From contig CM023542.1 in assembly GCA_013350335.1 (NCBI GenBank), positions 2,852,001 to 2,916,000 on the forward strand: a stretch of DNA of 64,000 nt, in the 5' to 3' direction. Source of the stretch: Chimonanthus salicifolius. Its lineage: Eukaryota; Streptophyta; Magnoliopsida; Laurales; Calycanthaceae. The notes beneath the pieces were generated by a model. The model had not been told where the DNA came from and made no database searches. It saw only the letters and a program-made list of their open reading frames with translations. The position numbers and the translations under genes are program-made. This document shows positions 43,660 through 54,482 of this stretch, piece by piece. Each line of letters begins with the position of its first letter. Positions within the stretch are counted from its first letter, which is position 1.

Positions 43660-44692
43660 TAGGTGAAATTACTATTATACCTCCGTATTTTTATTCATTC
43701 AAATGAACGGTCAGTTCATTCGGCATTCGTTCAGATAAATGAAGTTATCCAAATGAATGTCGAAGTATAACTTTAGTTCATTCGAACAAATCAGCAGAAC
43801 ATTCGTTCAAATGAACTACATTGACTTCTGCCGATGCTACAGTAATGCATAGTGCATTATTTACTTTAAAACGTTAAAGTTATTTTTTAAGCACTATGTA
43901 TTTCCAAAGTTTCTCAAATTAAATATCCGAATTAATTAAGATAATCTGATAAAAATTCTTTAAGACTTAAAGGCCTTTTGACACTCTCAAATGCTTAAAA
44001 AACAAGTGTCTTACAAATAAGGGTATCCTTCGACTGTACTGAAAACACATTTAGGAGTGTCAAAATACATTAAAGTCTTAAAGTATTTTTATCAGGTTAT
44101 CATAATTAGTCTGAATATTAATTTTGGAAATGCATAGTACTTAAAAAATGACTTTTAAAATTTTAAAAGAGATTTTATTATTTAACTAATGCATTATGCA
44201 TTACTTTAGCATTTGCAAGATAGAACGTTATTTTTTAAACACTGTGTATTTCCAAAATTTTTTAAATTGAATATCCTGACTAATTATGATTACTTGATAA
44301 AAATACTTTAAGGTCTTTTGACACTCCCAAATGTGTTTTCGGTAGAGCCGAGGGATATCCTTATTTGTAAAATACTGTATTTTAAGTATTTGAAAGTGTC
44401 AAAAGACATTAAAGTTTCAAAGTATTTTTATCAGATTATCGTAATTAGTACGGATATTTAATTTGAATTTTTTTAAAAATACATAGTAATTAAAAATAAT
44501 TTTAAAATTTAAAAAAAAATTATTATTTAAATAATATACTATCCATTATCGTAGCATTGGAAGACCGTCCAAATAATAATAATAAATTAGTGTGATTTAT
44601 TTAAATGAATGTCGAGTACATTCAATTGAATGAACTAAATTTATTTTTGGATATTCACTCAAAGGAATAAAAATACAAAGGATAATTTCATC
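43660..44692. mobile_element. Foldback element 1: long inverted repeat with two internal hairpins
   Basis: The outer ends TAGGTGAAATTA...GTATTTTTATTC (from 43660) and its complement GAATAAAAATAC...TAATTTCATCT (to 44692) form terminal inverted repeats. The interior has two successive palindromic units, centred near 44033 and 44363. In each, TGATAAAAATTCTTTAAG or TGATAAAAATACTTTAAG meets its complement around a short GC-containing loop (TTCGACTG; GGTAGAGCC). No ORF of interest. The structure resembles a Foldback or long-TIR MITE; a target-site duplication was not found. Confidence 0.65.
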
Positions 44693-45414
44693 TGTAAATG
44701 TAGAGCCAGAAAATCTACACATACGTAAGTCGCGCCTTTTTATGACGATTAATAAGATCCTCAACGTACAAATTCTAGTATGACCTTCTGCTAATAGCCT
44801 TATAGACCACCTGTTAAAAATGGGCAGGACCCATGAAGGAAATATTCCTGAAGATCTCAAGTTCTCTGATTGTCGGCCAAAGTGAGACCAGATTCATTTT
44901 TGCCCCAGAGAGATTTCCCATCACGTCATCCGATCAGACCACATTACTCTTTCAGACCTTGTCTCTAGAGATCCATCTTTTTAACCAGGAGTCCATGAAC
45001 CGTATCCTACTCATCTCCCTTATAATGTCCCAATTTATCTCCAAAAAACCAATGGAAGTAGAGCTTTACCCAGTTGGAGAATGGCCTCACCATGGCCCCA
45101 GATGTTAAGCCTGCAACTCTGCAAGAAGCATCAACCTCTTCTAGTCCCAATTGAGTCTACTTTGGTTTTATGTTTCTTGTCTTTTTTTGTCATGTTTAAT
45201 CTGCAAACTGCTGAAATAGACACTTGGAAGATTTGGAGGAAGAAATGGGTCAATGATCAAATGATAATATTGTAGACATGACAATCGTAGAGCATGAGAA
45301 ATTTGAAGGTGCGAAAAGAAGGCCATATAAGGTTCCATTCAGGTCCGAAACATTGAAATTAATTTTTCAGAGTATTTGCTCAATCTATATATAATTTTTT
45401 TTTTCATATAAAGA

Positions 45415-45485
45415 GTGACTTAAACTCAAGACTACTTATATTTCAGACGATTTTTTTATCGCTAAATCAACTCTCATATATTGCA
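45415..45485 (-). mobile_element. Possible SINE fragment
   Basis: The complement reads GAGTTGATTTAGCGATAAA, then GTCTTGAGTTTAAGTC, then an A-run. The spacing recalls tRNA-derived A and B boxes, but the match is weak. Confidence 0.3.
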
Positions 45486-45545
45486 ACATAACATAAGGAT
45501 CTTGTTGTAACTTTTAGATTTTTTTTAAAAAATATATATAAATAT

Positions 45546-46609
45546 GAGAAATTCTTTCCAATAAATTTGGGCTGGGCATTTAGACACGGGAGTTTTCTTT
45601 CAGTAGACAAAAAATCTCAAAATCTCGTATGAAATTATTATTTTGTCCCTCATTTTTTAAAAAAAAACTAAGTTCTTCCGCAACATCCAAACTTTTATTA
45701 ACAATCAAAGATCATCCGACGATCCTAAAGATGGTCCGAACGAACATTAAGCACTAATGTGGAGAGGGATTTTCAAACGAGATTATTTCTTGACTGATTT
45801 ATACAAATAAGATATCAAAATTCATCTAATTTGAATTTTAAGAGCTTTGGGATTGATTTTAAGTAAAAAATGTATAGTTTTGTACTTAAAATTTGTATCC
45901 AAAGAATTAAAGAAAAATGACATTCTCTCTTAATTCTTTGGGTACGATTTTTAAGTTCAAAACTAAATTCTTTTCAGTTAAAATCAGTCTCGGAGTTCAT
46001 AAAATTCAGAGTGATGAATTTTAATATCTTGTTTATAGAAATTAGTTGAGAAACCGGCTCATTTGAAAATCAGAGCCAAACGCGCAAATGTTATTATTAG
46101 CAGGGAGACGGTTTCTCGACCGATTTCTATAAAGAAGATATCAAAATTCATCTATTCTAAATTTTATAAACTCCGAGGCTAATTTTAAGTGAAAAATGTA
46201 TTAGTTTTGAACTTAAAAGTTTGTACTCAAAGAATTAAGAGGGAATGTTATTTTTTCTTAATTCTTTGAATACGATTTTAAAGTACAAAATTATAGCATT
46301 TTTACTTAAAATCAGTTCTAAAGTTCTTAAAATTCATAATAGATGAATTTTGATAGCTTTTTTGAAGAAATCGATCGAGAAATTATCTCATTTGAAAATA
46401 TCTCTCCACATTAGTACTTAATGATCGTTCAGACCATCTTTAGTATCATCCGAATGATGTTTGATTATTAGTAAAGGTTCGGACGTTAAAAAAAGAACTT
46501 AATTTTTAAAAAATAAGAGATAAAATAATAATATTTCGAAATTTCGAAAGAAAACTCCCATGTCTGGCATAAATTTGAGAGGAAGAGGCTCTTTTTTAAA
46601 GAATCTCTT
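45546..46609. mobile_element. Foldback element 2: ~1.06 kb near-complete palindrome
   Basis: The left arm 45546-46060 and right arm 46104-46609 are inverted copies with roughly 80% identity by eye and a ~43-base loop (46061-46103). Matching landmarks include CGGGAGTTTTCTTTC, CACTAATGTGGAGAG, ATCAAAATTCATCTA, GATTTTAAGTAAAAA and the loop-side GAGAAACCG. Each arm also contains a smaller inverted repeat around TCTCTTAATTCTTT. There is no coding capacity. A target-site duplication could not be identified. Confidence 0.8.
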
Positions 46610-48250
46610 ACTTTTTTTTAGGTAAAAAAAGTTTTTCTCGAGTGGGACTGCACTGCCCGGCATTTAGGCTTTTGTATCACCCTTCGCACTCTTGCAGTTT
46701 TAACTTTTCAGCGAGTCCAGCTTTCCCTGACATGGCATGTTGATGTGTCCTTTTAATTGCTGTCATATGAACAACGTGTGTCCTTTTTTAAATGCTTTCT
46801 GGCCGTTGATGTTAACTCCATCGCGTAGCATTTGTAACGGCTAAATATTACATCATGTGTTTTTTTTTTTTAAATGAAAAAATGTCACCGGTCTCACATT
46901 TATTGGAAGAGAACATTTTAATTTGAATAGTATTTAAAACACGTACAAATCTACTAATTTTATACATACTCAGATAAATAATTCTAAAGAGTAATTTAAA
47001 GGAGTGTTGAATGTGAATTATACTTAAGACCTCCATTTAGAACGAAATTTTTTTTTTTTACTATCAGGTCAACCTCCTCGTAGATTAATATGTGTCTTTT
47101 TATTAGACGGTGAGATGACTCATCTCACAGCCCATTTTGTCTTAATAATGAGTATTTATTAATTTATGTGTTAGATTTACAATGAAAAAGTTGAACACAC
47201 ATGAGTGAGGGTGAAAATTTCAATATAATAAAAGATTAAAAATCTAATCACAATTGTAAAATCTAGGTTGATGTCTCTGTTAAGTCTTAAAAGAAAAAGC
47301 GACAGGATTAGGGTGATGCTGGTTAGGAATTTGACAATTCGTCTTAGAAAATAAGAGTTTTAATTCGATTTCAACTTTACTTTAAAAGACCACTTTTCGT
47401 AAATTTATTCGATGTATGTGAGAAGAGATACTTAAATATGTCTTCAGAATTAATTTGCTGATCTAAAATGTGTCAACACAATAAATAGCAATATCTCGAT
47501 TTCCATCTCATTTATATGAAGTAGCTCTCGCTTATCTAAGTTTATTTATGAGAAAACAAACTAGTTATTTACGAATTTGCCATTATCTATATTTTCTTTT
47601 CACTCATTAAAATCACCTTTATATTTACAACAATATCACCACAGCAATACGTGTACAGGACCTGTGGACAATGAGTGGAGTCTTACAGTTGTAATTCAAA
47701 TTTTAAAATTAATTTCATAAAAAAATCAATTTTATTCTTATAGCCGATCAATTTTATAATTATTATGCACATGAGATTATTGTAAAATATCTATATTTTA
47801 ATCTTCTAAAATTTTAACTGTAAATTATTTTTATTTTTAAATTTTCACTTTATTATTTAATAGTTAAAATATGTGACAATTTATTATGTTTGTGCACATG
47901 AGATCATTCTAAGTATTCTTTACCTGAGTTAAAAAAAAAAATTGAAATCAAATTTTCAATCTCTGAAGGGAGTGAAAATTATAGTTCATGTCACTTATAT
48001 TCATCAAAATTTGTAAACGAGACACCTTACTATTCATATTTGATGAAATCGACCAAAGTTGGACGAAAATTGTCAAAAAAAAAAAAAATTGGCTCAAATT
48101 TGGCAAACTTTCATATAATACAATTCTCTAGAAATATGTTGGTATTGTCGACCTTACTATTTTGGCCTAACTTTGGATAATATATATTTTTTAAAAATAA
48201 CATTGCTAATATTTACATTGCAATCTAAATACAGTGTTACACATTTCAAC
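46610..48250. other. Intergenic AT-rich stretch
   Basis: Poly-T runs lie at 46859-46872 and 47048-47060, with possible degraded SINE or MITE sequence around 46875-47060. No gene, RNA gene or clear repeat boundary is visible. Confidence 0.4.
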
Positions 48251-48504
48251 CAGGGGTTGAAATCTCAGTTTAGGAAGATATCGACTGATATGGCCGATAT
48301 CCGTGTTATCATCGGCCAATATCTTTTTCTTTTCTCCTTTATTTTTCAAATATCGGTTGGATTTTTATTTTTTATTTTTCTGATTAAAAAATAAAAACTA
48401 CAAGAAATGGTTTTAAAAAAATTCAAGATGAAAAAACCCCAAATATCGGTGGCTAAAAAACCCGTAATCGATTTTTTTAACCGATTTTATTATCGATATT
48501 TATG
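48251..48504. mobile_element. Partial TATCGG-family MITE
   Basis: It begins CAGGGGTTGAAATCTCAG like the complete copy next to it and contains TATGGCCGATATC and ATCGGCCAATATC. The far terminus and target-site duplication are not found, so it is probably truncated or interrupted. Confidence 0.5.
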
Positions 48505-48512
48505 GTATCAAC

Positions 48513-48647
48513 CAGGGGTTGATATCGGTCGAATGTATCGATCGAGATCTCGCCATCTCAGCCGATACATCTCGGTCTCGGCCGAGATTATGCTAAAAAA
48601 GAGTGAGAGAAAAAGTAATATCGGTTCCACTGAATTTTAGACTCCTG
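48513..48647. mobile_element. TATCGG-family MITE, copy 2
   Basis: The ends are CAGGGGTTGATATCGG and ACTCCTG. Flanks GTATCAAC (48505-48512) and TTATCAAC (48648-48655) give an 8-bp duplication with one change. The interior reads CATCTCAGCCGATACATCTC and TCTCGGCCGAGA, a strong palindrome. Further diverged TATCG-rich sequence follows to about 48790. Confidence 0.7.
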
Positions 48648-48790
48648 TTATCAACCAATATCTGAATTGCTATCAACCAAATTCAGATATATATCGTTAA
48701 TACCGGTCGATATCATAATCGTACAATCGATACATATTATATCAGTCGATATATCGATTTTTAAAACTCAATATATATCGGCAGATAAAA

Positions 48791-51322
48791 TATGAATGTG
48801 CTGATATTTATTTCCATGCGTAGGATATATCAATCAAAAATTATAAAACGATCATACAGGCTATATTGATAGAATTTACTAAAAGAATTGACAAAAATTG
48901 AATCATATAATATACAACTGCTTTAAAGATTTACCCGTGAGTGGCGTCAGAATTGTGCTGAATTTGGTCTCTACTGTAGGCCCGTCAGATAGCGGGACAC
49001 GCCTACGGTATCAGTTTGGCAGATGCAGGGCATTACTATCGTATCAGTTTGTATTTATCAATATAGTATATTCAATTTTTTTATTCTTTTAATTTTTAAA
49101 AGAAGTTTCAACTATTTTAATTTAAATATTGATTTAAGTATATTTTTAAGAAATTTTAGAAAATTTCTTCAAGTGTAAAAAGGTACATTTCTATTTAAAA
49201 TTTTTTCTTTAAACTTTCTCCATTTAGATTTTTGAGCTATTGACATCAAATTATTAAAAACTTTTGTTTTAAAATAATCTTGATTTCAAGATTTTTTGTT
49301 AAAAAAGTAATGAACTAATATTGAGAGTTTATGGAATTGAATGAAGATGTGAAGATGAATTAATGTCAATGATATAGTTTGTATGGCATTTGTGTAATTT
49401 TCTAGTTTTTTTTTTTAATTTCATTAAACTTCGAGTTTTATAAGATAATTTGCATTTTAGGATTTTTTTATGATTTTTTTTTAAGTAATTCTTATACACG
49501 TGCTTATGAAATTAAATGAAGAGTACTTCAGCTTTCAATATTTCAATATTTTTATGAAATCAGATTTTATACTATAAAATTAATGAATTATAATAGAAGA
49601 TGCATGTCATTATAAGATGCTAGAGAACGTGAATTCCATATTAGGTGTTTTCATATATTGACTCTACATTTTCTAAATTGTTTGGACATTTTTCAAAAAT
49701 TTAAGATATATTTTATTAATACTCTATGAAAAAAGACATTTTCTAACAAAAATATAGTCACGGTAGGCTTTCCATTTTTTTTTTCTACTTTTCTGATTTT
49801 TTTCTTATTAAAAAAAATTCAAAAGAAGGGAAAAGAGTTCGTAATACAGTAGAATCTCTATAATGTAATATGGTTGGGACCATATTACATATACTACATT
49901 ATAGAGGTTATTAAATTAGAGGGTCTAGCTGTATTCTTTTCTAAAAAAACTCTTTAAAACTCTCACTTATCATTAAAATGTTCATTTAACTTCTTTTTGT
50001 GAAAATAAATTACTCCATTCATTCCTATATAATTCTCGTTCATTGAGAAGAGTGTCTGCACCATCCTAAAGAATAAGGAAGTTTATCCAGAAGTCTAATC
50101 TCATATTACTTTTCTCGAATTTAAATGATGTACTTTGTGAGGTCCTTAGTCACTTTTGCAGTAATTTTATATTATGAATGTATACAATATTACTTTACAA
50201 AATAATTGGGACAGTACATTTTTTAATCTGAATGTATTAAGTACTGAATTAGAGAAATTTATTACATTTTAAATAGGTCCGAAGTCGAGACTAACTACCG
50301 ATATTATTTTACAAATGTTATAATTTTATAGAGTACTACATTATTAAGAGTTTACTTTAGTCCCAAAACAGCAGATACTATACATATACATATTAGCGAT
50401 AAGTAGGCTAATGAATTTTCAACTCCTATATATGACACAAAAATTCATTATATTTAAATTTAGACGATTTTAATTTTGAAATGTGAGAATTTTTTTTTTA
50501 GATTGAGTGAACTAAAAAAATCTAAGACCTCAAGCTTGGCTAAAATTCTTTAAACTTATTGTATTATATTTTATATATAATTACATAAAAACATATATTT
50601 TATTTATTTCATTTTAGACCCTTTTTATTTTTATTTTTGTAGAAATTTTTATTTTATTCCATCTTGAGATCTATCATAGATTTTTCTCGTCAAAATTTAT
50701 TAAAAATATCGGACTGTATGACTTCAAGTATTTTCTTGGTTTGGGTTATCCTCAAAAGATGGATATTTCAAAAATATCAAAGTCGGATCGAGTCTAGATT
50801 TTAAAATCTTAGTTCTAGCCTGAGTTAATAAACCTGATCCAACATCACTTGTAACCCTATACCAATTGAGACATTGTTACAATTCTATTAATTAACCCAG
50901 TGACATGTTGATGCTAAAGTTTATCTTTATTTGGTAATTAAGAGATAAAGGTAAAAATCGACTTTTTTATTTCTTTCCTTCCACTTTTAAAAACCCTTTT
51001 TCTCAATAAAATATATTTATAATACTCAGGGTAATCCCTGATCAAAGATGATCTTGAGTAACCGTGCAAAATTTACCCCTAATCCAAACACAGTCAAAAT
51101 GGAAACTTAAGAAGTTATTGTTTGAACTTCAATATGGAGATTGTCAGTAGAAATTGAAGACACCATTCTCTTAAAAGATAAGAAGGTTCATTGTATACCA
51201 ATTCCACTTTCTTTGAGAGAAATCTTCCATATAGTTTACATCCAAACACGACAAACATGACCATTGATAATTGCATGGACTGAGTGAGAGAGAAAGAGAG
51301 AGAGAGAGAGAGATGTAATTCT
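48791..51322. other. Intergenic AT-rich stretch downstream of the TFL1-like gene
   Basis: No gene is recognised. A GA microsatellite lies at 51288-51313, close to the stop codon at 51323, and so probably in the 3' UTR of the minus-strand gene. Confidence 0.4.
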
Positions 51323-54300
51323 CTAACGTCTCCTGGCAGCTGTTTCCCTTTGTGCATTGAAGAAGACTGCAGCAACAGGGAGGCCAAGATCATTGTCCAC
51401 TGCGAATCGTCGGGTATTGAAATGATCTCTTGAATCTGGTGGGTGCACGCCTTGCCTTTGTCTCTGCTTGAAAAGAACAAACACAAACCTGTGGATCCCT
51501 ATATTGGGCCTTGGTGTCTCGTATCCCATCACCTCCCTTCCTGTTTCATCCACACACATTAAACAAATACACAATTAGGACCTGAATATATAGTTCAAAA
51601 GATTATCATGTTAAGTGAAGTGACTAAGTCCTTTATTAATTCTTAAATCCCTACATTTCCCTCTACACTTTCAATGTAGAACTCGTTCACAACTTCAACC
51701 ATTCTTCCTTCGAACGAGACCAATCATCCCACCTGTCAAAAGAATCTCCTAAATCCACATGAAGTAGCCTGAGACCTGACTTTCATACCACTTGTTAAGA
51801 TATAAATATCAATCTCAAAAGACTGACTTATTAATTGGAGTGACCTAAGTCATTTATAAATTCCTATATCGTCCTCCACACTTCCAACTCGTTCACAGAC
51901 CCAACATACACTAGAAACTTTGTCACTTATTAAGTGGAGTGACATAAGTCATTTATAAATTCCTATATCATCCTCCACACTTCCAACTCGTTCACAGACC
52001 CAACATACACTAGAAACTTTGTCAAACAAGAACTCGGGCCCACTCCTCTTTATGAATTTCGTTCACAGTCTCTCTCTGTTGTGGAAGTAGCAGTCAATGC
52101 AATGCCCAATTACCCATGTATGGATGAGACCCATCAACGAGCATATATAAGAGGGTGGAAAGATTTAAGTAAGAATTAGAGACAATTCATAAAATGTTTC
52201 AATTGATAATTGTAGCTATGAATTTTAAAGCTCCATTTATCAATTTGAAAGAGGTATAAAAATCTCAAGGGTTTCATTTCAAAAGTTGGTGACTTCAAAT
52301 AAATCCTTCAAAGGCTGAGGTTCAAAATTTGGATGGCACCCCAAATATAAAAGAGGACCACAGTCCTGTGTAGACACCTCAATGAGCTCATGTGGACAAC
52401 ACTCAGCCTGTTGATCCAGTCGCCACTGTAGCTACGAAGGACTAACTAAATTGATCCATTTATGCCAATATTCAACAAAAAAGGAACTACAGAAGAGCTC
52501 TCTCTTTCTTAGTATACATATAATTAGTATCGTTAACTCTTTCATTTTTATTGAGATAATTGAATTTTATTGATATTTTTGAAAAATGTATATTTTGGTT
52601 GATTTAAACCCAACAAATTTTGACTAAATTTCACTACTGACACATGAGCCCTAAAAAAAAAATTTAAAAGAAAAGAAGAATGTAAAGAATCATTCTTATA
52701 ATAGACTCTGAATACTTCACCATTGCCAATGTCACCATAAGTTGATATTAAGAAGATGTGTCTATATATTTTTATTTTATTATCTAATTATTCTTTAATT
52801 TTAATATGTTCAACCAAGAGAAGTGCAAGAAGCATATCATACTTATGAAAAAGAATACCATCCTATGAGAGAGCTAGAAAAGACTTCATCTGAAAAAAAT
52901 TGATATAAGATGAGACTCTAATTCATCTAAAAATTCCTCTTAATCAATGACAGAATAGAAAGAGAGATCCCTCTTAATTAACATGTGTTTAGTTATAAAA
53001 TGATTATAATCAGAAAAAATTTATGTCATGGCATAAAAAGATTTCATTCAAAAGTAAACATCATTTCATGTGCAAATGGTGAATGTTGTCAAACAAATGA
53101 ATTGCCTGGTTTGTCGGTTAAGAATTCGCTTGAAATACATTAAGTCTTAAATTCAAATATTTAGAGGGTAGATAGAAAGATTCACACGTGCTGTTAAGAC
53201 TTCACTTGAAGCACAGGAAGTCTTAAATTCAAATATTTAGAGTGTAGATAGAAAGATTACACATGCTCTAAAGATGCTGACGCTCTAAAGATTAGTCAGA
53301 ATTTCTAAGAAGTCCAGACACCTTTAAAAAAAAAAATTAATAATTGACCTCATATGAAAATACCTAATTTTTTTTTTTTAAATGGTTCATCATTTGTTAG
53401 AGAGAGAGAGACCTACCGAAGTTACTATCTGTGGTTCCTGGAATATCAGTCACAATCCTGTAACACAATTAAAACCGTGAGTACACCATCTTAACTATTA
53501 CATTCAGTGCATTAAATTTATATTTCCTTCCCATCTCTCCTTTATTCTTGTTGCTAAACTAGTTCTTGGAAAGGCAAATTTGACTCAAGATGATCACCTG
53601 TAAAAAACTGCTTAGAACATCTTGTCAGGTGAAATACTTTAAAAAATAAAATAAAAAATAAAAAGCACTGAAAATTTGCCTCAGTGTGTCCAAGTTCACT
53701 CGATTAGATTTTGAGCCGTTGAATTTTATCTGAACTTTGAATCTAAGTTTGGGGTTTATCTCTTTAATTATTAGATTTTTTTGTTAAATATGTTAATATC
53801 ATAATATGCTCTGGGGGTTTTTTCTGTATGGTTCTCTTAGCTGTTGGGGCCTCCCCTGACTCGGGCTATGGGTTTTTCTTGTTTATCTGAAGATTTTTAG
53901 GATACAATAATAAAATCTCTCTTTCTTTTTCTTTAGTTTTTTTTTTTAAGGGTTTTTTACGTAAATCACTATCGTCTTATTGTGATTGTTTTGTGAGGTT
54001 TATCTTTTTAATACGCAGTCGAAGTAATACCAGTGAAGGTGCTCCCTCAGGTAGGGATCACTTGGACCAGGAACATCTGGGTCTGTCATGACCTACAATA
54101 AAAATAGTACACATTTTATGTGGGAAGAAATGCAATGCAAAGGAAGAAAAAGAAAGGGAGAAAGGCAGATATGGATTGCAAGAAATATTGGGTACAATTT
54201 TGAAGCTTACCAATGTAAAGAAAGACCTCAGATCACCTCCTTGAACCTCGACCCTAGGTCTAGAGGCTACTGAAGATGGGTAAAATTCATGGCCATTGAA

Positions 54301-54411
54301 GACTTGCCTGTTGGAATAGTAAGTAACAGTCATCTTTACTGTTGGAGTAAAGGGATCAAGAACATCACCTACCACTCTCCCTACCGTGAGTGGCTCTAAC
54401 AGCCTTGCCAT
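51323..54411 (-). CDS. TFL1: TERMINAL FLOWER 1 / CENTRORADIALIS-like floral repressor (PEBP family)
   Basis: Four exons: 54211-54411 (201 nt), 54031-54092 (62), 53417-53457 (41) and 51323-51540 (218). These sizes are the canonical FT/TFL1 pattern and total 173 residues. Signature motifs are [28 protein letters not shown] and the C-terminal ETAARRR. His85 (REHLHW) sits where FT has Tyr, and Asp140 in the external loop (SRDHFN) is the TFL1-type residue, so a repressor of flowering acting with FD-type bZIP and 14-3-3 proteins is expected. It could be the TFL1 or CEN paralogue; BFT or MFT fit less well. Minor oddities are HEFYPSS for HELFPSS and EVMGYE for EVVSYE. The gene looks intact. Confidence 0.95.
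51590..52022 (-). repeat. Tandemly duplicated LTR/TRIM-like sequence in the third intron of the TFL1-like gene
   Basis: A ~99-base unit is repeated at about 51837-51935 and 51936-52022 (TTATAAATTCCTATATC and AACTCGTTCACAGACCCAAC), with a diverged third relative near 51615-51710. Next to it, at 51780-51805, the complement reads TAACAAGTGGTATGAAAGTC, which recalls an LTR end followed by a primer site. A TRIM remnant is likely, not proven. Confidence 0.55.
53115..53275 (+). repeat. Tandem duplication of ~80 bp in the third intron of the TFL1-like gene
   Basis: Two units share AGTCTTAAATTCAAATATTT and GTAGATAGAAAGATT. The unit contains a weak B-box-like TTCAAAT but no convincing SINE structure. 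Confidence 0.7.
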
Positions 54412-54474
54412 GACAAGGACTGTACAGTAAAAGACTTCGAGAAACTGGAAGTGAATTTGTGTTGATATGGCTGA

Positions 54475-54482
54475 TATTTATA
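54475..54482 (-). promoter_or_regulatory. TATA box of the TFL1-like gene
   Basis: The minus strand reads TATAAATA, 64-71 bases upstream of the ATG. Transcription would start near 54445, leaving a short 5' UTR of about 35 bases. Inferred from motif and distance. Confidence 0.55.
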
